Origin: Chryseobacterium cucumeris
GTDB taxonomy: Bacteria > Bacteroidota > Bacteroidia > Flavobacteriales > Weeksellaceae
Length of the DNA: 64,000 bases
Direction of reading: 5' to 3'
Assembly: GCF_016775705.1 (NCBI RefSeq)
Contig: NZ_CP068760.1
Location: forward strand, 682,001-746,000
This document shows positions 1 through 7,537 of this stretch, in pieces (positions within the stretch are counted from its first letter, which is position 1; every line of letters starts with the position of its first letter). The position numbers and the translations under genes were made by a program. Under the pieces are notes generated by a model. The model was not told where the DNA came from. It was given only the letters and a program-made list of their open reading frames with translations, and ran no database searches.

Positions 1-878
1 TTTGAGTTCGGAATCTGGCTATTACTGCTTAAATAATTAGCAGAAGTGTACAAGCTCGATCCTTCACCAATGTTCTCCTGAAAGCTCAATGTATGCTGAG
101 AATTAGTTCCTGTCTTAAAAAAGTTTTTTAAGTTATCGTGGACTGTCATATTTGAACCTTCAAAAGTCGGTCCCCAGGAAGTTGTATTGTCGGTCCCTTG
201 AGGATTGACCAAACCATTACTTCCTTGTGCGAAACTATGCTGCAAATCAGGTTTCATAAAAATATTTTCAAAACCTAAGCTTGTAGAATATGTAATTCCT
301 AATCCCCCTTTTCTTTTACCCGTTTTTGTAGTAATCAAAATAACACCGTTTCCACCTCTGGAGCCATAAAGAGCAGAAGCAGCACCACCTTTCAGAACAG
401 AAAGACTTTCAATGTCGTCCGGATTGATATCACTTAGACCATTCCCCATATCAAGATCCGGATTCCAGAAATCGTTATTAGAATCTTTTCCATTCTGCTT
501 AGCCTTTGATCCTAAGCTATTACTTAACGGAACTCCATCTACCACAATAAGAGGCTGATTATCTCCTGTAAAAGAATTAAACCCCCGCAGGTTAATTTTG
601 GAGGAAGAACCTGGTCCAAAACTTCCTTTAATCACTTGTAACCCGGCAACTTTTCCTGCTAATGCATTGGTAACATTATTTTCTTTGGCGTCGACAAGGG
701 TTTGTCCTTTCACATCCTGGAAAGAATATCCCAGCGCTTTTTTTTCTTTTTTTACACCATAAGCTGTAACAACTATTTCGTCAATCTTTGACGCTTTAGT
801 TGAATCACTTTGTGCATACAATCCACCGAAAAAGAATAAGGATTGGAGCAGCCCAACCTTTAAAATGGTTTTCTTCAT
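1..878 (-). CDS. SusC/RagA-type TonB-dependent outer-membrane receptor, N-terminal part (cut by window edge)
   Basis: The reading frame starts at an ATG at 878 and runs off the left edge without a stop, giving about 292 residues. It opens with a signal peptide (MKKTILKVGLLQSLFFFGGL, then YAQ), followed by the TonB-box-like DEIVVTAYG and a plug domain containing the family signatures NALAGKVAGLQV, LIVVDGVPL, DIESLSVLKGGAASALYGSR and GNGVILITTK. These mark SusC-type receptors, which import oligomers or peptides through the outer membrane together with a SusD lipoprotein and TonB energy. The ~80-residue carboxypeptidase-like domain often found ahead of the plug is absent. The beta-barrel and any SusD partner lie outside the window, so the substrate cannot be judged. 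Confidence 0.93.
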   Translation of the reverse strand, partial: MKKTILKVGLLQSLFFFGGLYAQSDSTKASKIDEIVVTAYGVKKEKKALGYSFQDVKGQTLVDAKENNVTNALAGKVAGLQVIKGSFGPGSSSKINLRGFNSFTGDNQPLIVVDGVPLSNSLGSKAKQNGKDSNNDFWNPDLDMGNGLSDINPDDIESLSVLKGGAASALYGSRGGNGVILITTKTGKRKGGLGITYSTSLGFENIFMKPDLQHSFAQGSNGLVNPQGTDNTTSWGPTFEGSNMTVHDNLKNFFKTGTNSQHTLSFQENIGEGSSLYTSANYLSSNSQIPNS

Positions 879-1197
879 AAAAATTAGATTTGGTATATAT
901 TTAACAATATCACTGGATATTTCAACAAATAAACGTAATTCTTATTAAATTAATATACAATCATCAATTATTTATACCAAATCCATTAATAAAAGCAACC
1001 AAATCTTTATAATTACAATATCTTAAATCATAACTATGAGTGTAAAGCTTTTGATACTTAAATAATTATGTGAAATTTAAAGTTAGAAGAGCTCTAGTCT
1101 GAATCTGATACTTTGTGGGGATTGAGTTGAAGAAAATAATGGATTTGTTTAAAAGGAATCCTTAAGTTTAATAGATATAGTTAATTCTAACTGTTGA
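879..1197. other. AT-rich intergenic stretch upstream of the partial SusC gene
   Basis: No gene was seen here. A 10-bp inverted pair, gatttggtat at 887-896 and ataccaaatc at 974-983, lies just upstream of the SusC start and could be a regulatory site or chance. No clear TAnnTTTG promoter box was found on the minus strand. The end of the stretch (about 1152-1197) resembles the spacer of the repeat array that follows. Confidence 0.4.
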
Positions 1198-2120
1198 GAT
1201 TCCTGCGGAGTGACAGATGGGTGGATAAACGATAGTAGTGAAAGCAAAGAATAGATCAGCTGTAAGAATGAATAATTTTATGCTAAACCGGTAATGATCT
1301 TTCAGTAGTGTCGTAAACATCCATTTCCAGTTGTGCTATGGTTTAACTGACGTCTTTCTATTTCATTTGTGCCGCTTCTTTCTACTGTGTCATTCCGCAG
1401 GAATCCAACCCCTCCTTTATTAGAGTCTTTAGGATTCCTTTAATTCAGACAATTTGATATTGTAAAATTGTTTGATGATAATTAATTAAGACATATGGAT
1501 TGCAGAGACTCCTGCGGAGAGACAGATGGGTGGGATAAACGATAGTAGTGAAAGCAAAAAATGATCAGCCGTAAGAATAATAAATTTTAGGCTGAACCGG
1601 GGTTAATGATCTTTCAACAGTGTCATAAACATCCCTTTCCAGTTGTGCTATGATTCAGCTGGCGTCTTTCTCTTTCATTTGCGCCCTTCTTTCCACTGTG
1701 TCATTCCGTAGGAATCCACCGCCTCCTTTATTAGAGTCTTGAGAGTTCAAAAAAGCAAAAGTAATACTGCTGAGTTGTTTGATAATACTTTGTTGAGGCT
1801 CCTGCGGAGTGACAAATAGTTGGGATAAACGATAGTAGTGAAAGTAAAGAATGAACAGCTGTAAGAATAATAAATTTTAGGCTGAACCGGGGTAATGATC
1901 TTTCAATAGTGACGTAAACCATCCCTTCCCAATTGATCTATTGGTTCCGATGGCGTCTTTCTCTTTCACTTGTACCGCTTATTCTACTGTGTCATCCGCA
2001 GGAATCCAGCCTCCTTTATTAGAGTCTTTAGGATTCCTTTAATTCAGACAATTTGATACTGTAAAATTGTGTGATGGTAAATAAGACATATGGATTGCAG
2101 AGACTCCTGCGGAGTGACCA
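1198..2120. repeat. Tandem array of ~300-bp units, each carrying a 209-bp inverted-repeat-bounded element
   Basis: Three full elements lie at 1198-1405, 1507-1716 and 1798-2006, and a fourth start is cut off at about 2102-2120. Each begins with a form of gattcctgcggagtgaca and ends with a form of tgtcattccgcaggaatc, which are reverse complements over about 18 bp with few mismatches. Interiors are alike, sharing gataaacgatagtagtgaaa and a block ending in atgatctttca. The ~95-bp spacers are also repeated (ctcctttattagagtctt and, in two of them, acatatggattgcag), so the true tandem period is about 291-309 bp. There is no transposase, and the short frames inside are repeat shadows. The form is that of a small non-autonomous, MITE-like or REP-like element expanded in tandem. 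Confidence 0.8.
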
Positions 2121-2127
2121 TTGGAGG

Positions 2128-2250
2128 GTGTACTGTCCAGCATAAGTGATAATTGATCAATGATGATTGATAAATGATAAGTGATAGATGATCCATGATA
2201 GTTGATGAATGGTGAATAATCGATGTATTACTCATTACTCATTACTCATG
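2128..2250. repeat. Simple-sequence patch (tgata/gatga-rich, then cattactcattactcat)
   Basis: From about 2139 to 2225 the sequence is a degenerate run of short tgata- and gatga-like words. A short direct repeat of ctcatta follows at about 2231-2249. It looks like slippage-prone low-complexity DNA, and no coding signal was seen. Confidence 0.6.
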
Positions 2251-2271
2251 AATTGAGCTGGGTATAAAACA

Positions 2272-2306
2272 AAAAAATCCTTTATCACAATGATAAAGGA
2301 TTTTTT
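2272..2306 (-). terminator. Intrinsic terminator downstream of the 5S rRNA remnant
   Basis: A perfect 16-bp stem (2272-2287 with 2291-2306) encloses a 3-base loop and has A/T-runs at both ends. On the minus strand it follows the 3' end of the 5S rRNA remnant by about 16 bases, the expected place for an rRNA operon terminator. It could work on both strands. Confidence 0.8.
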
Positions 2307-2322
2307 AAAAATAAAATAAAAA

Positions 2323-2385
2323 CTGGCGGCGGCCTACTCTCCCGCGTTAGCAGTACCATCGGCGCTGGTGGGCTTAACTTCTGTG
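2323..2385 (-). rRNA. 5S rRNA gene remnant (3' half only)
   Basis: Read on the minus strand, these 63 bases match the conserved 3' half of bacterial 5S rRNA: agaagttaagcccaccagcg, then ccgatggtactgc, then gggagagtaggccgccgcca. The expected 5' half of about 45-50 bases is missing. At 2386 the sequence switches abruptly to the ~250-bp repeat. No 23S, 16S or tRNA sequence lies nearby. The downstream terminator is kept, so this looks like the tail of a former rRNA operon truncated by recombination. A misassembly at an rRNA repeat is the alternative. Confidence 0.82.
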
Positions 2386-3075
2386 GATTTTCTTGCGTCC
2401 TTAAAAACACCACAATTTTAATCTTCTTTGCGCCTTTGCGCTCATCCAACAAAAAATATTATCTTTTCTAAATTAAGTTTTGGTATGGTGTGATGTTGGA
2501 AACGCAAAGACGTAAGTTCTTTTTAATTCTTACTATTTTAAGGCGCAAGGATTTTATCTGCGATAATTTAATAAGACTAATAATGATTCTGAATGAGACT
2601 AATTATTAAGACATCATCTTGCTGAAAATCTTTGATTTTCTTGCGTCCTTAAAAACACCACAATTTTAATCTTCTTTGCGCCTTTGCGCTCATCCAACAA
2701 AAAAAATCTATTATCTTTTCTAAATTAAGTTTTGGTATGGTGTGATGTTGGAAACGCAAAGGCGCAAGTTTTTAATGTTTACTGTTTTTTAAGGCGCAAG
2801 GATTTTATCTGCGATAAAATTTAATAAAGCTGATAATGATTCTGAATGAGACTAATCATTAAGACATCATCTTGCTGAAAATCTTTGATTTTCTTGCGTC
2901 CTTAAAAACACCACAATTTTAATCTTCTTTGCGCCTTTGCGCTCATCCAACAAAAAATATTATCTTTTCTAAATTAAGTTTTGGTATGGTGTGATGTTGG
3001 AAACGCAAAGACGCAAGTTTTTAATGTTTACTGTTTTTTAAGGCGCAAGGATTTTATCTCCGATAAAATTTAAAA
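2386..3075. repeat. Three tandem ~250-bp hairpin-rich repeat units
   Basis: Near-identical units start at 2386, 2634 and 2887 (steps of 248 and 253 bp); the third ends early at about 3075. Each opens with gattttcttgcgtcctt, then ctttgcgcctttgcgctcat, then ggtatggtgtgatgttgg, then the partly complementary cgcaaagacgcaag and aaggcgcaagg, so inner and outer arms can pair into a long imperfect hairpin. The full units also contain taatgatt/aatcatta arms (2834-2841 with 2854-2861 in the second unit). In the first unit the right arm reads aattatta, which still allows G-U pairing. No coding frame is conserved between units. Confidence 0.8.
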
Positions 3076-3077
3076 AC

Positions 3078-3109
3078 AAAAGCCCTACTGAGATTCAGCA
3101 GAGCTTTTA
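3078..3109 (-). terminator. Intrinsic terminator of the metal-resistance gene cluster
   Basis: The imperfect stem aaagccctactga / tcagcagagcttt (3078-3090 with 3095-3107) lies about 35 bases past the stop of the P-type ATPase gene. On the minus strand it is followed by a short T-rich tail. It probably ends transcription of the cluster. Confidence 0.6.
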
Positions 3110-3144
3110 TTGAATATAATTGAGTTGTGTTTATTATTTGCTTG

Positions 3145-5127
3145 TTAAAATTTCATTCTTTGGATTCTCACCGCATTTAAAATAGCCAGCAATGCTACTC
3201 CTACATCGGCAAACACAGCTTCCCACATGGTTGCCAATCCACCGGCTCCCAGGATGAGAACAACAGCTTTTACAGCAAAGGCAAGGACAATATTCTGCCA
3301 AACGATCTTTTTAGTTTGTTTTCCGATATTGATGGCCATTGGGATCTTACTTGGTTTATCATCCTGAATTACTACATCTGCAGTTTCAATGGTGGCATCA
3401 CTTCCCAAACCTCCCATTGCAATTCCAACATCGCTTAAAGCCACTACAGGCGCATCATTCACTCCGTCTCCTACGAAAGCTACCGTCTGGTTTCTGGCTT
3501 TGATTTCTTTAACCTTGTTTACTTTGTCTTCAGGTAACAGGTCCCCGAATGCATTGTCGATACCCAGTTGATCTGCTACATATTTCACAACGGTACTTTT
3601 ATCACCGCTCAGCATTGTTGCCTTCACATTCATTTTATGAAGCTTGTCTACGGTTTCCATAGCATCTTCTTTGATGCTGTCTGCAATAGTGATATAGCCT
3701 GCAAACTTTTTATCATAAGCCACCGCAATTACCGTATATACAATATTGGAGTGGTTAAGATCATAAGGGATGTTGAACTTATCCATCAACTTAAAGTTCC
3801 CAACCAGAAGTTCTTTTCCGTTAATAGTCGCTTTCAATCCGTGACCAGCTATCTCTTCTACATTTTCCAAAGGAATGCTGTGATTGATTTCTCCAACATA
3901 ATTGTGTATCGCAGTTGCCACCGGATGGGTACTTTTACTTTCGAGAACATTAACCAGCTGAAGGATTTCTTCTTTGTTAAATTCAGGGCTTATGCTTACT
4001 TCCTGAACTTTGAATACGCCTTCTGTCATGGTCCCGGTTTTGTCCATTACTACATTCTGAATCTCTGCAATACTGTCCAGAAAATTACTTCCTTTGAACA
4101 GAATTCCGTTTCTACTTGCTGCCCCAATTCCTCCGAAATACCCTAACGGAATTGAGATAACAAGGGCACAAGGACAGGAAATCACAAGGAATATCAATGC
4201 TCTGTACAGCCAGTCTCTGAACTGATAATCGCTCACGAAGAAATAGGGCAGTAAACAGATCCCTATGGCAAGAAATACAACGATGGGCGTGTATACTTTC
4301 GCAAATTTTCTGATGAACAATTCTGTCGGTGCTTTTTGGGCTGTGGCATTCTGAACCAACTCCAGGATTTTGCTCAGTTTACTGTCTTCATAAGCTGTAT
4401 TTACTTTTACCAGAGCAATACTGTTCATATTGATCATTCCGGCAAGAACCACTTCTCCTTTATTTTTGGTATCGGGTTTACTTTCTCCCGTTAAAGCTGC
4501 TGTGTTGAATGAAGCCGAATCTGAAAGCAATTCCCCATCCAGCGCCAGTTTTTCACCGGGTTTCAGCTGTATGACATCTCCAATTTTAGCTTCTTTGGCC
4601 TTCATAGTCTTGGGCTGATTATTTTCCATAACCGTTACCTCGTCAGGACGCTGATCCAATAATGCTTTTATATTTCCTTTGGCTCTGGTAACCGCCATAG
4701 ACTGGAATACTTCTCCTACCGCATAAAACAGCATTACCGCTACTCCTTCAGGATATTCTCCGATGGCAAAAGCACCAATGGTTGCAATGCTCATCAGAAA
4801 GAATTCTGAAAACACATCTCCCTTAATGATACTTTTATAAGCATCTTTCAATACCGGAAATCCTACAGGAATATAGGCTGCCAGGAACCATACTAACCGT
4901 ACCCAGCCTGTAAACCATGCAGGTTTTATATAGTTATCAAAGGCAATTCCCAATAATAAGATGATAAAGGATATAATGGCCGGCAGAAACATCTGAAAGA
5001 CCGTCTGATCTCCGGAGTCATGAGAGTGATCATGTCCGTCATGGTCATGTCCGTCTCCTTCTGCATGGTTATGTTTGTGTCCTTTTGTATCTGGTTTTTC
5101 CGGGGTTGTACTACAGCATTTTTCCAT
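3145..5127 (-). CDS. cadA: P1B-type heavy-metal ATPase (Zn2+/Cd2+/Pb2+ exporter, CadA/ZntA-like)
   Basis: 660 residues. It contains the P-type ATPase landmarks: TGES at 213-216, the CPC metal site in VISCPCALVISIPLG (Cys318 and Cys320), phosphorylated Asp362 in DKTGT, the heavy-metal HP motif STHPVATAIHNY and GDGVNDAPV. The last membrane segments have a Lys (AVKAVVLIL) and an Asp (FADVGVALLAILNA), as in Zn/Cd/Pb-type pumps, which points to divalent cations rather than copper. The usual N-terminal HMA domain is replaced by about 40 residues rich in His and Asp (HDHDGHDHSHD) with a CC pair near the start, a probable metal sensor or chelator. It is the last gene of the island, 45 bp after the regulator gene, with its own operator and promoter box. 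Confidence 0.95.
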   Translation of the reverse strand: MEKCCSTTPEKPDTKGHKHNHAEGDGHDHDGHDHSHDSGDQTVFQMFLPAIISFIILLLGIAFDNYIKPAWFTGWVRLVWFLAAYIPVGFPVLKDAYKSIIKGDVFSEFFLMSIATIGAFAIGEYPEGVAVMLFYAVGEVFQSMAVTRAKGNIKALLDQRPDEVTVMENNQPKTMKAKEAKIGDVIQLKPGEKLALDGELLSDSASFNTAALTGESKPDTKNKGEVVLAGMINMNSIALVKVNTAYEDSKLSKILELVQNATAQKAPTELFIRKFAKVYTPIVVFLAIGICLLPYFFVSDYQFRDWLYRALIFLVISCPCALVISIPLGYFGGIGAASRNGILFKGSNFLDSIAEIQNVVMDKTGTMTEGVFKVQEVSISPEFNKEEILQLVNVLESKSTHPVATAIHNYVGEINHSIPLENVEEIAGHGLKATINGKELLVGNFKLMDKFNIPYDLNHSNIVYTVIAVAYDKKFAGYITIADSIKEDAMETVDKLHKMNVKATMLSGDKSTVVKYVADQLGIDNAFGDLLPEDKVNKVKEIKARNQTVAFVGDGVNDAPVVALSDVGIAMGGLGSDATIETADVVIQDDKPSKIPMAINIGKQTKKIVWQNIVLAFAVKAVVLILGAGGLATMWEAVFADVGVALLAILNAVRIQRMKF

Positions 5128-5144
5128 AACTGAATATTTTTATA

Positions 5145-5170
5145 CAAATGTAAAGATGAGACTGATGCAA
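5145..5170 (-). promoter_or_regulatory. Promoter box for the P-type ATPase gene
   Basis: On the minus strand 5145-5152 reads TACATTTG, a perfect match to the Bacteroidota -7 consensus TAnnTTTG, 17 bases before the ATPase start codon. A TTG lies 15 bases upstream (5168-5170), inside the palindromic operator. This is shorter than the usual 17-23 spacing, so basal strength is uncertain. Confidence 0.55.
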
Positions 5171-5180
5171 TGCTATTGCA
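5166..5180. promoter_or_regulatory. Fur/Zur-type operator upstream of the ATPase gene
   Basis: The 15-bp site tgcaatgctattgca is a 7-1-7 inverted repeat, the form typical of Fur-family binding sites. It differs only at the centre base from the site at 13207-13221. It overlaps the last codons of the regulator gene and lies 13 bases from the -7 box of the ATPase promoter. Repression by the adjacent Fur-family protein is inferred from shape and position. Confidence 0.65.
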
Positions 5181-5592
5181 AACTTTCAAGACAGTTTTCG
5201 CAGATTCCTTTGGCAAAGAGTCTTATTTCGTCAATCCTGAAATTGGTCTGGATATTTTCAGGGAAAGAAATATCTTCTTTGCAGGTGGTTTGCTTGCATA
5301 TTTTACAGTAAAAATGCAGATGCCAGTCTTTATGGGTTTTCTCATCACAATCGTCTTCGCACAGTTTGTATTTTGTGGTTGTATTTTCCTGAATGCTGTG
5401 AACAATTCCCTTTTCTTCAAAGGTTTTCAATGTCCTGTAGATGGTGATTCTGTCAGCATTATCAAAATGATTTTCTATTTCAGAAAGGGATAAAGCCGCT
5501 TCCTGAGAGCTTAAGAAATCATATACCAAAATCCTCATACTGGTAGGTTTGGTATTTTTATCAATAAGTTTATGTTCGATATCTTTTTTCAT
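5173..5592 (-). CDS. Fur/Zur-family metal-responsive transcription regulator
   Basis: 139 residues, the normal Fur-family length. The N-terminal winged helix includes RITIYRTLKTFEEKGIVH (about 48-65), the family's DNA-recognition region. The C-terminal half has HLHFYC (91-96) and two structural zinc pairs, CKIC (96-99) and CENC (131-134). Such proteins bind palindromic operators when loaded with metal. The gene lies 17 bp after the CDF exporter gene and just before the P-type ATPase gene, so it probably controls this island and, if co-transcribed from the RND promoter, itself. Which metal it senses (Zn, Fe or another) cannot be told from sequence. Confidence 0.9.
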   Translation of the reverse strand: MKKDIEHKLIDKNTKPTSMRILVYDFLSSQEAALSLSEIENHFDNADRITIYRTLKTFEEKGIVHSIQENTTTKYKLCEDDCDEKTHKDWHLHFYCKICKQTTCKEDISFPENIQTNFRIDEIRLFAKGICENCLESLQ

Positions 5593-5609
5593 TGTACGCT
5601 TTTAAATTG

Positions 5610-6506
5610 TTACAGATGGACTTCATTTTCTTCATAGCCTTCTTCTTCGATCTGAAAAGTGGTATGACTGATTTTAAAATTAGCCATCGTTGTATCTGTC
5701 AATGTTTTTAATAATTGATTCTGGGAATACCCGTTCTCTTTTACAACGTGTGCGCTCATCGCATTGACACTGGATGTCAGTGACCACACATGCAGATCAT
5801 GAACACCTTTCACTCCGGGACTTTTTTCCAAAGATTGACGAAGTGCATGAATATCCACATCTTTAGGGGTTCCTTCCAGCAAAACATTAATGGCTTCTTT
5901 CAAAAGTCTCCATGTTCTTGGGAAGATCAGCAGTCCGATTGCTGCTGAGATCAACGGGTCGGCATAGTACCAGCCTGTAGTCAGCATAATTACTCCTGCG
6001 ATCATGACTCCTACAGAAGTAAGCATATCTGAAAGAACTTCAAAGTAGGCACCTTTCATATTGAGACTGCCTTCTGAGTCTTTTCTCAGAATCATCATTC
6101 CGACAATATTAACGATCAATCCGATTCCGGCTACAATCAGCATGGATTTACTTTGTACTTCCGGCGGGTTCTGAAAACGCTGATAGGCTTCAAACAAAAC
6201 ATAGATTGAAATTCCCAGTAAAACCACAGCATTCACTACTGCTGCCAGTATTTCTGTTCTATAATAACCGTATGTTCTGGATGGATCTGCTCTTCTTTCT
6301 CCTATTTTAATGGCAATAAATGCCAGCAATAATCCTACCACGTCGGTCAGCATATGGGCTGCATCCGCTAATAGTGCAAGACTATTGGTAATGATTCCTC
6401 CTATTACCTCGGCAATGAGATAGGTTCCGCTAAGGCAGAGAACAATCAGGAGGTTCTTTTTGTGTCTGCTTCCTGCAGAAACGGTTTGTGTTGGTGTGCT
6501 TTCCAT
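5610..6506 (-). CDS. czcD: Cation diffusion facilitator (CzcD-like Zn/Cd/Co exporter)
   Basis: 298 residues, six predicted membrane segments and a C-terminal cytoplasmic domain. The first transport-site motif is LLADAAHMLTDVVGLL (Asp48, His51 and Asp55 region). The second is FEVLSDMLTSVGV, where Glu stands in place of the His found in many CDF proteins, a pattern seen in CzcD-type members. The C-terminal domain includes GVKGVHDLHVWSL. It would export divalent metal from the cytoplasm in exchange for protons. It sits between the bestrophin and regulator genes in one minus-strand run (gaps of 16 and 17 bp). Confidence 0.93.
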   Translation of the reverse strand: MESTPTQTVSAGSRHKKNLLIVLCLSGTYLIAEVIGGIITNSLALLADAAHMLTDVVGLLLAFIAIKIGERRADPSRTYGYYRTEILAAVVNAVVLLGISIYVLFEAYQRFQNPPEVQSKSMLIVAGIGLIVNIVGMMILRKDSEGSLNMKGAYFEVLSDMLTSVGVMIAGVIMLTTGWYYADPLISAAIGLLIFPRTWRLLKEAINVLLEGTPKDVDIHALRQSLEKSPGVKGVHDLHVWSLTSSVNAMSAHVVKENGYSQNQLLKTLTDTTMANFKISHTTFQIEEEGYEENEVHL

Positions 6507-6522
6507 ATTGTGTATGGTTTAT

Positions 6523-7404
6523 TTACATTTCATAATAAGATGTATTCTCTTTTTTGGGTGGAACATTCTGCTCACCGGTCATCTGTCTGATATTGATTTC
6601 TATGGTCTGCGCCAGAGAAGTCATTGGAGTATCTACAGGACCATTTTCAAACGGATCCTGCATGATGATGGATGTTTTTTCAATCGCAATGAATGTCACC
6701 GGAACCAGGAAAGTAATCGCAATTTCTACCAACAGCTGCGAATCATCAAGCCCAAACGGAAGGATAGCCGCAAAAACATAGATCAGAATATGAACCAAAA
6801 CACTGTAAGACCGTGGAAAAACGGTATTCTTCAGTCTTTCACATTTTCCCATACTGTCGCAGAGTCTTGTGATGATGTCATTCAGCTGCATTTGCTGGAA
6901 ATCCGTCAATCCTTTGGATGCTGCCATTTCTTTCAGCTGTCTTGAATGTTCATCCAGAATAGCATTGGGAATATTGACCGCGTTGATCTGATGTTTATCC
7001 AGATACTGCTGTACTTTTTCAGAAAACGGAAGCTTTCTCAGAGATTCTCCAAGGGCATAGGTCCAGATGATCTGTCTTTCGGCAAAACCTTTTATTGCTT
7101 TATCATCTCCGGCAGGCATAAACTGAATGATCAGTCTCACAAAAGTCCGGGAATCATTTACGATAGCACCCCATACTGTTCTGGCCTCCCACCATCTTTC
7201 ATAAGATTGGGAAGTCCGGAATGCCAGCAACAATGACACCGCAGTTCCCAGCAATGCAGGGATATTTAAGGGCAGTGATATTTTGCGAAACCATGGCAAT
7301 TCGTCCAGAAGACCAATGGCAATAGCAAATATTCCGATGAACAGAATTTGGGTTTTTATTTCACGGATGAAATACCAGACTGATATTTTTTTGTTTAGTA
7401 ACAT
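6523..7404 (-). CDS. Bestrophin-family (UPF0187) ion channel
   Basis: 293 residues, the usual length of prokaryotic bestrophins. The recognised signatures are the N-terminal WYFIREIKTQILFIGIF, LLAFRTSQSYERWWEARTVWG (first pore region), and the late helix IAIEKTSIIMQDPFENGPVD, which holds the conserved DPFE box. Bacterial homologues form pentameric channels in the inner membrane, some cation-selective. Its place inside a metal-efflux cluster, 16 bp before the CDF gene in transcription order, suggests a part in metal or counter-ion balance. That role is an inference; such proteins are also found in other contexts. Confidence 0.88.
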   Translation of the reverse strand: MLLNKKISVWYFIREIKTQILFIGIFAIAIGLLDELPWFRKISLPLNIPALLGTAVSLLLAFRTSQSYERWWEARTVWGAIVNDSRTFVRLIIQFMPAGDDKAIKGFAERQIIWTYALGESLRKLPFSEKVQQYLDKHQINAVNIPNAILDEHSRQLKEMAASKGLTDFQQMQLNDIITRLCDSMGKCERLKNTVFPRSYSVLVHILIYVFAAILPFGLDDSQLLVEIAITFLVPVTFIAIEKTSIIMQDPFENGPVDTPMTSLAQTIEINIRQMTGEQNVPPKKENTSYYEM

Positions 7405-7537
7405 AATCAGGTCATTTATTAAAAATTCGGTGAGATACTCTTTACTTTTTTTCTGCCGTTTCTATTCAATAAAAATTCCGTAAACAGCTCTAATTTAAGG
7501 ATTAAAATCGACATTTTACTGGTTCCGGCTGCTTTCA

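Noticed and set aside
1731..2235. Two 63-codon minus-strand open frames in the repeat zone
   Set aside because: They lie in the inverted-repeat array and the simple-sequence patch, are not kept in the sister copies and have no start context or family pattern.
2386..3075. A possible CRISPR array, because of regular repeats
   Set aside because: Units are about 250 bp, not 25-40 bp, have no unique spacers and no cas genes lie nearby.
3568..4146. 192-codon plus-strand open frame
   Set aside because: It is an antisense shadow of the P-type ATPase gene, whose frame shows all catalytic motifs.
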